From NCBI RefSeq assembly GCF_047237965.1, contig NZ_JBDFLX010000001.1, forward strand, positions 682,001 through 746,000: DNA of 64,000 bases, given 5' to 3'. Both the position numbers and the translations under genes were made by a program. The notes under the pieces are model-generated. The model was not told the origin of the DNA and did no database searches. It was given only the letters and a program-made list of their open reading frames with translations. Shown in pieces: positions 17,746-26,610 of this stretch. This DNA comes from Noviherbaspirillum_A sp047237965 (GTDB lineage Bacteria; Pseudomonadota; Gammaproteobacteria; Burkholderiales; Burkholderiaceae_D). How positions within the stretch are numbered: position 1 is the stretch's first letter; each line of letters begins with the position of its first letter.

Positions 17746-18444
17746 TCAGCCGAGGTTGCGCGGTTGCGTGAAAGGCAGACCCTGGGTGGCGCCCAGGTAG
17801 CTCATGATGTCGTCTTCGGTCCACTTGATGCCGGCGCTGGGCGTGTAAATGCCATTGGCCTGCCATTCCTTGAAGATCGCGATGGCCTGCAAGTCGGTCG
17901 GATATTTATTCAGGCCGGCCTTGAAGTTGAGGTAGGCGGCGATGATGGACTTCACGACTACCGGCGTTTCGCTGCCATTGAGGGCCTCGTACAGTGTCGC
18001 CTCGTCCAGCGAGGTGCTCTTGGCAGCCTGGCCTGGCGGCACGTCTTTCTTGTCAACGCGGCTGGGAAATGCATCGTAGAACTTCTGCGGCGCGCCGGTA
18101 CGGAACATCAGGCTGGAACTGCCGAAGATATCGACGAAGCGGGTTTCCTTGGGCACAGGCCACTGGCGGTTCGGATCCAGCCAGTTGGCCGCGGTAATGC
18201 CGTCGCATGCGGCCGCCTCGGTGTTCTGCTGGCTCAGGTTGGCGGAAGCGAAGCCGGAAGGCGACTTGCAGGCGACCTGTGCGAGCGCGGAGCGGCTGGT
18301 GAGGGTTAGGATGACTGCTGACGCACCCACACCGGCCCGGGTGAACCTGCGGCGCGATGGATTACGCACCTGCGGAGGCGTTGTCGCTGCGCCGTTCTCC
18401 GGCTGGCGACCCGTTTCCTCATGTCCAGAATTTTCCATCGTCAT
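17746..18444 (-). CDS. Tat-exported protein of unknown function, first gene of the HprK-related-A cassette
   Basis: 232 residues from the ATG at 18444, chosen because GGGAG sits 8 nt upstream; an ATG at 18477 would extend it. After about 30 polar residues comes SRRRFTRAGVGASAVIL, a twin-arginine signal with a probable cleavage after SALA (near residue 55). The mature part starts QVACK, has a second Cys (AAACDG) and no domain I recognise. The C-terminus has no PEP-CTERM motif. It lies 22 nt upstream of the PqqD-like gene, so it could be the substrate or product-binding protein of the kinase cassette. That link is inference. Confidence 0.75.
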   Translation of the reverse strand: MTMENSGHEETGRQPENGAATTPPQVRNPSRRRFTRAGVGASAVILTLTSRSALAQVACKSPSGFASANLSQQNTEAAACDGITAANWLDPNRQWPVPKETRFVDIFGSSSLMFRTGAPQKFYDAFPSRVDKKDVPPGQAAKSTSLDEATLYEALNGSETPVVVKSIIAAYLNFKAGLNKYPTDLQAIAIFKEWQANGIYTPSAGIKWTEDDIMSYLGATQGLPFTQPRNLG

Positions 18445-18764
18445 GTCATGCACTCCCGTATCTTCAATTGACGCCATTTTAACCGTCTACTTGAATACTA
18501 ACAGAATGTAATTCAAAGTTGACAAACAGCATGATGTCTGATTGCTATTGCTTTGACGCTACGCAAGAAGAAGTTGCAAATATCGCATCAATTTTGCCGA
18601 TTGTCGGCATCATGTTCCAAAAATGCTCGGCCCGACACGGCTTCCAGCGCCGCAGGGTATGATGTTTGCAGAAAAAGTTGCAAATAATATAATTAAATTA
18701 TCGCATGTGTTGTGCGTGGCCGATTCGAATTCGGTCAACAAGATTCTTCATGAAAGGTCGTTTC
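18445..18764. other. Divergent intergenic region with repeated AT-rich motif
   Basis: No gene is supported here. It holds a TGCCGA-TTG-TCGGCA inverted repeat at 18595-18609. It also holds two copies of an AAGTTGCAAATA...TCGCAT pattern, at about 18571-18588 and 18674-18707, the second split by an AT-rich insert. Promoters for the Tat-protein operon (-) and the transglycosylase gene (+) should lie here. Confidence 0.45.
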
Positions 18765-19667
18765 ATGCGTTTTCCGCTTTTCGCCAAGTTTCTGTGCGGC
18801 GCTGTGATGTTGTCCGGCAGCGTGGCGGCGCAGGCCGACAGCGCAGGCGCCGGACAGGGCCTGGGCGGCCGCAGGCCGCAGGCACTGGTCGAGGAGGCTG
18901 CACGCTATGAGCATGCGGAAGGCGTGCCGCGCGATTATGCCCGCGCCATCGAGCTCTATTGCGCGGCAGCCAGGGCCGGCAATGCCGACGGGCAGTACGG
19001 GCTGGCATGGATGTATGCGAACGGGCGCGGCGTTGCGCGCGACGACGGCATGGCAGCCCATCTGTTCGGACTGGCCGCCGAGCAGGGTCATGTCCAGGCC
19101 GCCACCATGCGCCAGCTCGCTTCCGGCAAGCCCGTGGTCCCGCCCTGCATGGTGCCGCCCCCAGCCGCCACTGCAGTCGCCGCGCCGGCCGGCGCGGCGC
19201 CGAACTATCCGCGCGGCCACATCTACAACACGGTCGGCAAGGTATCGTTCAAATACGAAATCGATCCGGAGCTGGTGCTGGCATTCATTGCCGTGGAATC
19301 CGGCTTCAATGCCAAGGCGGTGTCGCCCAGGAATGCGCAGGGCCTGATGCAGCTGATCCCGGAAACCGCACAGCGCTTCCGCGTCAAGGATGCGTTCAAC
19401 GCCGAAGACAACATCAAGGGCGGAGTCGCCTACCTGCAGTGGCTGCTTGCGTTCTTCAAGGGCAATGTGCCCCTGGTGGCGGCCGCCTACAATGCCGGCG
19501 AACGCGCGGTGGAGCGTTATCGCGGCATTCCGCCTTATCCCGAGACCCGCGACTATGTGCGTCGGATCACCGCGCTGTACCGCAAGACCACCCATCCTTA
19601 CCGGGAAGGGCTGGTGCAGGCCTCGCCCATCCTTGCCGCATCTTCCGGTACCTCCGGCGTCAAATAG
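18765..19667 (+). CDS. Secreted lytic transglycosylase with Sel1-like repeats
   Basis: 300 residues from the ATG at 18765, chosen because AAAGG lies 7 nt upstream and a clean Sec signal peptide begins there (MRFPLFAKFLCGAVMLSG, cleavage near AQA). Residues ~45-115 carry two Sel1-type repeats (GVPRDYARAIELYCAAARAG; GRGVARDDGMAAHLFGLAAE). Residues ~155-280 form an Slt-type domain with catalytic Glu178 in AVESGFN, then GLMQLIPETAQRF and AAYNAGERAVERY. It should cleave peptidoglycan glycan strands in the periplasm. Next to envelope-polysaccharide genes it could open the wall for an export machine. Its 3' end overlaps the convergent VanZ gene by 8 bp. Confidence 0.92.
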   Translation: MRFPLFAKFLCGAVMLSGSVAAQADSAGAGQGLGGRRPQALVEEAARYEHAEGVPRDYARAIELYCAAARAGNADGQYGLAWMYANGRGVARDDGMAAHLFGLAAEQGHVQAATMRQLASGKPVVPPCMVPPPAATAVAAPAGAAPNYPRGHIYNTVGKVSFKYEIDPELVLAFIAVESGFNAKAVSPRNAQGLMQLIPETAQRFRVKDAFNAEDNIKGGVAYLQWLLAFFKGNVPLVAAAYNAGERAVERYRGIPPYPETRDYVRRITALYRKTTHPYREGLVQASPILAASSGTSGVK

Positions 19668-20922
19668 GCGGATCGAGCGGGCGGTCTGCCGCTGGCACGC
19701 ACCACGGAATGATCCAGCCCGCAACACACAGCATGACCTGGGTGATGTCGCCGTAGCGGCCATTCCATTGCTGCTGCCATTCCAGCGCGAACACCGCCAC
19801 GGCGGTCAGCACGGCGCCGATCAGCGCCGTCCCGCGCGGTAGGGCCTCGGGCATCGCAATGCGCACGAACCAGGCCAGCGCCATGAACACCCACAGCAGT
19901 TCGAGGATGTTGGAGAGCCCGGCGACGCTGCGCATCTGGCCGGCAAACAGCGTCCAGTTGAATGTCGCCACCATCCACGGCCCGCCTGGCGCCAGTTCCG
20001 CAACCGAAAACCCGAGCGCGACCATCAGCATGCCCAGCCAGGGCACCATCCGCAGCGGCAACTGGCGCAGCAGGAGGCTGGCCAGCAGCGCGATGCAGGC
20101 GCCGGCGCACGCCTCCAGCGACAGCACCCGGCCAACGATGAGCGTCTTGGTCACCAGCAGCGCCAGCAGCGTCAGCGTGAACAGCCCCAGCGCCGGCCTG
20201 CCCGGACGCGCCAGCAGCAGCACCATCGCAGCCATGCCGGTGAACAGGCAGGCGTAGGTCAGCAGCTGCGCCATCACGATGCGCTGCGGGTCATGCAGCG
20301 CATGCCACAGGCCGGATAGGGCGCGGCGCAGGTGGCTTACATCCAGGGTCGGCACCAATGGGCTGGTCTGCGACAGCAGCCACAGGCACACGATCACCAG
20401 CCCGGTGTTGGCCAGTGCGCCATGCCGGAACCAGCGGTCGCGCCAGGCCTGTATCAATCCCCCATGGAAGGTATGCCGCAGCATGGTGCCGGCGAGCAGC
20501 GCTCCCAGGCCGCTGCCGAGCGCATTCATCGCGATGTCGACCGGCGAAGCCACCCGCGCCGGGTTGAACTGCTGCAGGCATTCCATGGCCAGGCTGAGCC
20601 CGGCGCCCATCACGGTGGCGAGCGCTGCCGCCTGCGTGGCGCGCATCGTCCCGGCCAGCCAGAGCGCGGCAAGCAGCCCGAAGGGCGCATAGACCAGCAC
20701 GTTCTGCAGCACGTCGGCCTTGTCGAGATGGGCCGGCCAGTTCAGCAGAAAGGCCATCGACGGCAGTTCCGGTGCGTTCCAGTGCGCAAACGGATAGAGG
20801 CTGCCGTAGACCAGCAGCGCGGCATAGCAAAGCACCGCGGCCAGCATGCGCCATGCGGAGCGGGCGGGGACGAGAGGCGTAACGAGAGGAAGGTCGTGCG
20901 GCATGGAAGAGGGGAGCGTCAA
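19660..20922 (-). CDS. VanZ-like family membrane protein
   Basis: A 420-residue polytopic membrane protein. The N-terminal ~130 residues carry the VanZ-like pattern: LLVYGSLYPFAHW, then DKADVLQNVLVYAPFGLLAALWLA and MECLQQFNPARVASPVDIAMNALGS. The remaining two thirds contain about seven additional hydrophobic segments. VanZ-like proteins of this size are found near exopolysaccharide loci but their role is not defined. The gene is convergent with the transglycosylase gene, and divergent from galE with about 110 nt between. An alternative ATG is 18 nt downstream. Confidence 0.85.
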   Translation of the reverse strand: MTLPSSMPHDLPLVTPLVPARSAWRMLAAVLCYAALLVYGSLYPFAHWNAPELPSMAFLLNWPAHLDKADVLQNVLVYAPFGLLAALWLAGTMRATQAAALATVMGAGLSLAMECLQQFNPARVASPVDIAMNALGSGLGALLAGTMLRHTFHGGLIQAWRDRWFRHGALANTGLVIVCLWLLSQTSPLVPTLDVSHLRRALSGLWHALHDPQRIVMAQLLTYACLFTGMAAMVLLLARPGRPALGLFTLTLLALLVTKTLIVGRVLSLEACAGACIALLASLLLRQLPLRMVPWLGMLMVALGFSVAELAPGGPWMVATFNWTLFAGQMRSVAGLSNILELLWVFMALAWFVRIAMPEALPRGTALIGAVLTAVAVFALEWQQQWNGRYGDITQVMLCVAGWIIPWCVPAADRPLDPPI

Positions 20923-21033
20923 GCTTGATCAGACCCGGGTGGAGGCGGATTGTACGCGAGTAGAATGGCACGCGCGTTGCCGCCTGCGGCCCATAGCTAT
21001 CCCGTATTCCACCTTCACAAGGCTTTGCTCTCT

Positions 21034-22056
21034 ATGCCAAAAACCATACTCGTGACCGGCGCCTCCGGATTCATCGGCTCGCATACCTGCGTCGAACTGC
21101 TGCAGAGCGGGTTCGATATCGTCGCGCTGGACAACCTCTGCAACAGCTCGCGCAAGGCGCTCGACCGGGTGCGCCGGATCACCGGCAAGGATTTTCCGCT
21201 GCACGAGGCCGACATCCGCGATCGTGCAGCCCTGGACGCCGTGTTATCGCAGCACCGGATCGATGCGGTGATTCATTTCGCCGGCCTGAAGGCGGTGGGC
21301 GAATCGGTGGAAAAGCCGCTGCTGTACTTCGACAATAACGTGGCGGGCAGCGTCAACCTGCTTGAGGCGCTGGCCGACGCCGGCGTCAAGGTGTTCGTGT
21401 TCAGTTCGTCGGCCACGGTCTATGGCGACCCCGAGGCATTGCCGCTGGTGGAAAGCGCCCGCCTGTCCGTCACCAACCCGTATGGCCGCTCCAAGCTGAT
21501 GGTAGAGCAGATACTGGGCGACCTGGCGCACTCGGACGCCGCCTGGCGCATCGGCGTGCTGCGCTATTTCAATCCGGTCGGCGCCCATGAAAGCGGGCTG
21601 ATCGGCGAAGACCCGCGCGGCATTCCAAACAACCTGATGCCCTTCATCGCGCAGGTGGCGGTGGGGCGGCGCGAAAAGCTGTCGGTGTTTGGCGATGACT
21701 ATCCAACGCCGGACGGCACCGGCGTGCGTGACTACATCCATGTGGTGGACCTCGCCAAGGGCCATGTGGCGGCGCTGAACCGCCTGTTCGCGCACGACGG
21801 CGGCTTCACGGTCAACCTCGGCACCGGGCAGGGATACAGCGTGCTGGAAACGGTGAAGGCATTCGAAGAGGCAAGCGGCCGGCCGGTGCCGTATCAGATC
21901 GTGCCGCGCCGTCCGGGCGACATTGCCAGCTGCTACGCTTCTCCCGACCTGGCGGCGCAGCTGCTGGGATGGCGCGCCGAGAAGGGCATGCGCCAGATGT
22001 GCGAGGACCACTGGCGCTGGCAGAGCGGTAATCCGGAAGGCTTTGGCGACGACTGA
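21034..22056 (+). CDS. galE: UDP-glucose 4-epimerase
   Basis: 340 residues from the ATG at 21034; this start gives the family's usual length and places MPKTILVTGASGFIGSH at the N-terminus, whereas an in-frame ATG at 20950 would add 28 unlikely residues. The NAD-binding GASGFIG is at residues 9-15, SSSATVYG near 125 and the catalytic Tyr/Lys in NPYGRSK near 149-153. It interconverts UDP-Glc and UDP-Gal, feeding the surface glycan pathways here. It ends before a strong terminator at 22162. Confidence 0.96.
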   Translation: MPKTILVTGASGFIGSHTCVELLQSGFDIVALDNLCNSSRKALDRVRRITGKDFPLHEADIRDRAALDAVLSQHRIDAVIHFAGLKAVGESVEKPLLYFDNNVAGSVNLLEALADAGVKVFVFSSSATVYGDPEALPLVESARLSVTNPYGRSKLMVEQILGDLAHSDAAWRIGVLRYFNPVGAHESGLIGEDPRGIPNNLMPFIAQVAVGRREKLSVFGDDYPTPDGTGVRDYIHVVDLAKGHVAALNRLFAHDGGFTVNLGTGQGYSVLETVKAFEEASGRPVPYQIVPRRPGDIASCYASPDLAAQLLGWRAEKGMRQMCEDHWRWQSGNPEGFGDD

Positions 22057-22161
22057 GGCTCGCGTGCGGCGGGGCCGGCAGGCCCCGTTGTGAGGGGTTG
22101 TCGCCGCGATGGCGGCATCGGGCGCCGATGTTTCAGGCGCGCGCCAGGTCCGCCAAAAGTA

Positions 22162-22192
22162 AAAGGCCGGTTGACGATGTCAACCGGCCTTT
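22162..22192. terminator. Bidirectional terminator between galE and tRNA-Leu(CAG)
   Basis: A perfect 14-bp stem, AAAGGCCGGTTGAC with its complement, around a 3-nt loop, with A and T runs on the two sides. It serves galE on the plus strand and the tRNA on the minus strand. Confidence 0.9.
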
Positions 22193-22199
22193 CAAATCG

Positions 22200-22284
22200 T
22201 GGTGCCCACGGAGGGACTCGAACCCCCACACCTCGCGGCACATGGACCTGAACCATGCGCGTCTACCAATTCCGCCACGTGGGC
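22200..22284 (-). tRNA. tRNA-Leu (anticodon CAG)
   Basis: An 85-nt class II tRNA including an encoded CCA end. The acceptor arms GCCCACG and CGTGGGC pair. The D-arm contains GGAATTGGTAGACGCG, the anticodon loop shows TTCAGGT, a variable arm (GCCGCGAGGTGT) is present and the T-loop is GGTTCGAGTCC. The 5' end is at 22284. Confidence 0.95.
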
Positions 22285-22317
22285 CTTGGGATCTGCTGCT
22301 TCCCAAAGAAGACTGGC

Positions 22318-22345
22318 ATTATAGAGACAAATTCCCCGAAGTCAA
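22318..22345 (-). promoter_or_regulatory. Sigma-70 promoter of tRNA-Leu(CAG)
   Basis: On the minus strand, TTGACT (22345-22340), a 16-nt spacer and a perfect TATAAT (22323-22318) lie about 34 nt upstream of the mature tRNA. Confidence 0.8.
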
Positions 22346-22447
22346 CATGGCTTGAGCGATTTCTTGCAACTGGCATAGTTCTAGGCGAATGAAGCCTTAG
22401 TCCGTTACACTACCCGCTCAATTTTTAACCACCAACACCACACGCTC

Positions 22448-25024
22448 TTGAGCCAATTTCCCTATTCCATACCCAGCCGCGAAGACATCCTCGGCATCCT
22501 CCGTACCGCAAGCGAACCGCAAGACGCCAGCACCATCGCTGCGGCGTTGCATGTGGGACCCGATGAAACCGAGGGTCTGATGCGCCGGCTGAATGCGATG
22601 GAGCGCGACGGCCAGATCAGCTCGGAGCGCAGCGGCATCTACAAGCTGAGCCACATGCCCAACTTCGTTGAAGGCAGGGTCAGCGGACACCGCGACGGCT
22701 ATGGCTTCCTGATTCCCGACGACGGCGGCGACGACCTGTTCCTGTCCGAGAAGGAAATGCAGAAGGTGCTGCATGGCGACCGGGTGAAGGCGCGCGTCTC
22801 CGGCACCGACCGCCGCGGCCGCCCCGAAGGCACCATCGTCGAAGTGGTGGAGCGAGCCCACAGCCGCGTGATCGGCCGCCTGCTCAACGAGAACGGGGCC
22901 TGGATCGTGGTGCCCGAAGACAAGCGCATCGGCCAGGACATCCTGCTGGCAGGCTCGCCGGGCAAGGCCAAGAGCGGGCAGGTGGTGAGCGTCGAGCTGA
23001 CCGAGCAGCCGTCCCGTTATACCCAGCCGGTGGGCCGGGTGATCGAAGTGCTGGGCGACATCGACGACCCCGGCATGGAGATCGAGATCGCGGTGCGCAA
23101 GTTCGGCGTGCCGCACGAGTTTTCCGACGCGGCGAAAAAGCAGGCTGCCAAGCTGCCCGCGGAAGTGCGCGAGACCGACCTGGACGGCCGTGTCGACCTG
23201 CGCGACATCCCGATGGTGACCATCGACGGCGAGGACGCCCGCGACTTCGACGATGCCGTCTATTGCGAGCCGGTGAAGATCGGCCGCAGCAAGGGCTACC
23301 GCCTGATCGTGGCCATTGCCGACGTCAGCCATTACGTGCGTCCCAACGATGCGCTCGATGCCGACGCGCTGGAGCGCAGCACCTCGGTGTATTTCCCGCG
23401 CCGCGTGATTCCGATGCTGCCGGAAAAGCTGTCCAACGGGCTGTGCTCCCTGAATCCCAACGTCGATCGCCTGACCCTGGTCTGCGATGCGGTCGTCACC
23501 GCCAAGGGCGAGATCAAGGCTTACCAGTTCTATCCCGCGGTGATCCACTCGGCCGCGCGCCTGACCTACAACGAGGTCGCCGCGATCCTGACCAATACCC
23601 GCGGCGTGGAAGCGGCGCGGCGGCAGGAACTGGTGCCGCACCTGCAGAACCTGTACGACCTGTTCCACGTGCTGCTGCAGGCGCGCCATGCGCGCGGCGC
23701 GATCGATTTTGAAACCACCGAAACCTATATCGTGATCAACGGCGCCGGCAAGATCGAGCAGATCCTGCCGCGCACCCGCAATGACGCGCACCGCCTGATC
23801 GAGGAATGCATGCTGGCGGCCAACGTCTGCGCGGCCGACCTGCTGGAGCGGCACAAGCATCCCACGCTGTTCCGGGTGCATGCCAGCCCGAGCAAGGAAA
23901 AGCTGGACCAGCTGCGCACTTTCCTCAAGCAGATGGGCCTGAACCTGGGCGGCGGCGAGTCGCCCAGCGCGTCCGACTATGCCGAGCTGCTGCCGAAGAT
24001 CAAGCTGCGTCCCGATGCGCTGCTGCTGCAGACCATGCTGCTGCGTTCGATGCAGCAGGCGGTCTACAGCCCCGAAAACATCGGCCACTTCGGCTTGTCC
24101 TATGAAGCCTATGCCCACTTCACCAGCCCGATCCGGCGCTATCCCGACCTGCTGACGCACCGTGCGATCAAGGCCATCCTGCAGGGCAAGCGCTACGATC
24201 CGCGCGGCATCGAGGTCAGCGAGCTCAACACCCAGCTGTCTCCGGCCGGCCGGCGCAAGGCGGCGCAAGACAAGGCCAGCGGCAAGAAGAAGCTCGATGG
24301 CGACTATGCGATCTGGGAATCGCTGGGCGTGCACTGCTCGGCCAACGAGCGCCGCGCCGACGAGGCTTCGCGCGATGTCGAAGCCTGGCTGAAGTGCTAC
24401 TTCATCCGCGACCGCCTGGGCGAGGAGTTCACCGGCACGATCTCGGGCGTTGCGCCTTTCGGCATCTTCGTCCAGCTCGACACCCTGTTCATCGAAGGCC
24501 TGGTGCACGTGACCGAGCTGGGCGCCGATTATTTCCAGTACGACGACACCCGCCATGAACTGCGTGGCGAGCGCACCGGCATGCGCTACCAGCTGACCGA
24601 CCGCGTCACGGTGCAGGTCAGCCGGGTCGACCTCGATGCACGCAAGATCGACCTTCGCCTGGTCAACGAGCCCGGCATCCATACCCAGCTGAAGAACGAG
24701 GCGCGGCGCGCAGACGGCGAGCAGGGCGGCCGCAAGAAAAAGCGCGGCAAGGCGGACGAGGCGCCGGCAAGCGGCCCGGCCGCTCCGGGTAGCGAGCCGG
24801 CCGACATTGCCCAAATCGCCGACACGCCTGTCGACACCCGGCAGGCGCCGCGCAGGACGCGTGGCGGCAACGTCGACAGCGGCGGCAACACCAGTAACAG
24901 CGGGAACGGCGGTAATGGCGGCAACCGCAAGCCACGCGGCGCGGCGGGCGCCGCGCCCAAGGCACGCACTTCCCGCAAAAGCGCCGGCGACAAGTCCGGC
25001 GGCAAGAAGAAACGACAAAAGTAA
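22448..25024 (+). CDS. rnr: Ribonuclease R
   Basis: 858 residues from a TTG start (MSQFPYSIPSREDIL); no clear ribosome binding site precedes it, but this start matches the family N-terminus. Order of domains: an N-terminal winged helix (~10-75), cold-shock domains (~80-240), the RNB catalytic domain with DGEDARDFDDAVY near residue 260 whose Asp residues bind Mg2+, and an S1 domain (~655-740, GTISGVAPFGIFVQL). The C-terminal ~110 residues are Lys/Gly/Asn-rich and disordered. It is a processive 3'-5' exoribonuclease degrading structured RNA. It abuts rlmB with no gap. Confidence 0.96.
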   Translation: MSQFPYSIPSREDILGILRTASEPQDASTIAAALHVGPDETEGLMRRLNAMERDGQISSERSGIYKLSHMPNFVEGRVSGHRDGYGFLIPDDGGDDLFLSEKEMQKVLHGDRVKARVSGTDRRGRPEGTIVEVVERAHSRVIGRLLNENGAWIVVPEDKRIGQDILLAGSPGKAKSGQVVSVELTEQPSRYTQPVGRVIEVLGDIDDPGMEIEIAVRKFGVPHEFSDAAKKQAAKLPAEVRETDLDGRVDLRDIPMVTIDGEDARDFDDAVYCEPVKIGRSKGYRLIVAIADVSHYVRPNDALDADALERSTSVYFPRRVIPMLPEKLSNGLCSLNPNVDRLTLVCDAVVTAKGEIKAYQFYPAVIHSAARLTYNEVAAILTNTRGVEAARRQELVPHLQNLYDLFHVLLQARHARGAIDFETTETYIVINGAGKIEQILPRTRNDAHRLIEECMLAANVCAADLLERHKHPTLFRVHASPSKEKLDQLRTFLKQMGLNLGGGESPSASDYAELLPKIKLRPDALLLQTMLLRSMQQAVYSPENIGHFGLSYEAYAHFTSPIRRYPDLLTHRAIKAILQGKRYDPRGIEVSELNTQLSPAGRRKAAQDKASGKKKLDGDYAIWESLGVHCSANERRADEASRDVEAWLKCYFIRDRLGEEFTGTISGVAPFGIFVQLDTLFIEGLVHVTELGADYFQYDDTRHELRGERTGMRYQLTDRVTVQVSRVDLDARKIDLRLVNEPGIHTQLKNEARRADGEQGGRKKKRGKADEAPASGPAAPGSEPADIAQIADTPVDTRQAPRRTRGGNVDSGGNTSNSGNGGNGGNRKPRGAAGAAPKARTSRKSAGDKSGGKKKRQK

Positions 25025-25768
25025 ATGAAAAGCAAACTGATTTTCGGCTTCCACGCCGTCACCGCACGGCTGCGCCATGAAGCGGAAAGCATTGAAGAAA
25101 TCTACGTCGACGCGGGGCGTCACGACCCGCGCATGCGCGAGCTGCTGCGGGCCGTGCAGGCCGCCGGCGTGCGGGTGATCCAGGCCGACGAGCAGCGCCT
25201 GTCGAGCATGGTGGGCAGCCGCAGGCACCAGGGCGTGGTGGCCAAGGCCGGCGCCATCTCGCTGGCGCGCAACCTCGACGAACTGCTGGACGTGGTGGTC
25301 GGCCCGCCGCTGCTGCTGATCCTCGACGGCATCACCGATCCCCATAATCTCGGCGCCTGCCTGCGGGTTGCCGACGGCGCCGGCGCCCATGCGGTCATTG
25401 CCCCCAAGGACCGCGCTGTTGGCCTCAATGCCACTGCCGCCAAGGTGGCCAGCGGCGCCGCCGACACCGTGCCCTACATCACCGTGACCAACCTGGCCCG
25501 CACCATGCGCGAGCTGAAGGAGCGCGACATCTGGCTGATCGGCACCGCCGACGACGCGGAGAAGGGCCTGTACGATGCCGACTTCAGCGGCGGCACCGCG
25601 CTGGTGATGGGCTCGGAAGGCGAGGGCATGCGCCGCCTGACCCGCGAAACCTGCGACCTGCTGGTCAATGTGCCGATGATGGGCTCGGTGGAAAGCCTGA
25701 ATGTGTCGGTGGCTTCGGGCGTGTGCCTGTACGAGGCGCGCCGCCAGCGCATGGTCAAGGGCGTCTGA
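25025..25768 (+). CDS. rlmB: 23S rRNA (guanosine-2251-2'-O)-methyltransferase
   Basis: A 247-residue SPOUT/TrmH-family enzyme. The N-terminal substrate-binding domain starts KLIFGFHAVTARL. The SpoU motifs are ILDGITDPHNLGACLR near residue 98, ALVMGSEGEGMRRL near 195 and SVESLNVSVASGVCLYE near 225, which form the knotted SAM site. It uses SAM to methylate G2251 of 23S rRNA in the peptidyl-transferase P loop. The ATG directly follows the rnr stop, the common rnr-rlmB arrangement in this group. Confidence 0.96.
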   Translation: MKSKLIFGFHAVTARLRHEAESIEEIYVDAGRHDPRMRELLRAVQAAGVRVIQADEQRLSSMVGSRRHQGVVAKAGAISLARNLDELLDVVVGPPLLLILDGITDPHNLGACLRVADGAGAHAVIAPKDRAVGLNATAAKVASGAADTVPYITVTNLARTMRELKERDIWLIGTADDAEKGLYDADFSGGTALVMGSEGEGMRRLTRETCDLLVNVPMMGSVESLNVSVASGVCLYEARRQRMVKGV

Positions 25769-25851
25769 CAGCGCCTTGACGGGCTGGCAATGCCAGCGCG
25801 ACGTGATTTGCCGCTACCATCAGTGTCTTCCGTTTCGATTCCATCCATTCC

Positions 25852-26601
25852 ATGTTGACCCGGCTGCGCGAGGACATCGCCAACATCATGCAGCACGACC
25901 CGGCGGCGCGCAGCCGCTGGGAAGTGCTGACCTGCTATCCAGGACTGCATGCGGTCCTGCTGCACCGCCTGGCGCACCGCTGCTGGACGCGCGGCCTGCA
26001 CTGGACGGCGCGCTTTATCTCCCATATCGGACGCTTCCTGACCGGCATCGAGATTCATCCCGGCGCCACCCTTGGCCGCCGGGTATTCATCGACCATGGT
26101 TTCGGCGTGGTGATCGGCGAGACCGCGGTGGTCGGCGACGACTGCACCATCTACCAGGGAGTGACATTGGGCGGCACCTCGCTGGTCAAGGGCGCCAAGC
26201 GCCATCCGACGCTGGAGCGCGGCGTGCTGATCGGCGCCGGCGCCAAGGTGCTGGGCGGCTTCACTGTTGGCGAGGGCGCCACCGTGGGTTCCAATGCGGT
26301 GGTAGTCAAGCCGGTGCCGGCCGGCGCCACCGCGGTCGGCAATCCGGCGCGCATCATTGAAAAGGGCGATGCCAGCCCGGCCCGGCAGGCGGCGGCGCGG
26401 ATGTTTGCCGCCTATGGCGTCACGCCCGATGCCGACGATCCGCTGTCGAAGGCGCTGCATGGCCTGATCAACCAGACCGCCACCCAGGAAGCCCAGCTCC
26501 AGCGCATTCTTGCGGCGCTGCAGGCGGCAGGCATTGCCTGCGACAAGCTGGCCGACCTCGACCGTTTCGACCCCGACCAGCTCAACCGGCTGGTGGAATA
26601 G
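25852..26601 (+). CDS. cysE: Serine O-acetyltransferase
   Basis: A 249-residue left-handed beta-helix acetyltransferase. The N-terminal helices are shorter than in E. coli CysE. Hexapeptide repeats run from about residue 65 to 170, with GIEIHPGATLGRRVFIDHG containing the catalytic His and GVVIGETAVVGDDCTIYQG after it. It makes O-acetylserine from serine and acetyl-CoA for cysteine synthesis. The C-terminal ~70 residues form a separate helical tail. It is 83 nt after rlmB and 9 nt before the YceH-type gene. Confidence 0.93.
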   Translation: MLTRLREDIANIMQHDPAARSRWEVLTCYPGLHAVLLHRLAHRCWTRGLHWTARFISHIGRFLTGIEIHPGATLGRRVFIDHGFGVVIGETAVVGDDCTIYQGVTLGGTSLVKGAKRHPTLERGVLIGAGAKVLGGFTVGEGATVGSNAVVVKPVPAGATAVGNPARIIEKGDASPARQAAARMFAAYGVTPDADDPLSKALHGLINQTATQEAQLQRILAALQAAGIACDKLADLDRFDPDQLNRLVE

Positions 26602-26610
26602 GAGAATTTG

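Noticed and set aside
17746..18444. Tat protein as a PEP-CTERM substrate
   Set aside because: Its C-terminus (FTQPRNLG) lacks the PEP motif, transmembrane helix and basic tail.
19660..20922. VanZ-like protein as the missing exosortase
   Set aside because: It has VanZ-type N-terminal motifs and I see no exosortase Cys-Arg-His arrangement in the membrane segments.
20950..21033. N-terminal extension of GalE from the upstream ATG
   Set aside because: The Rossmann fold begins at the 21034 start and the extension has no conserved sequence.
22418..25390. Very long minus-strand open frame opposite rnr and rlmB
   Set aside because: It is the antisense shadow of two well-recognised genes in high-GC DNA and has no family features.
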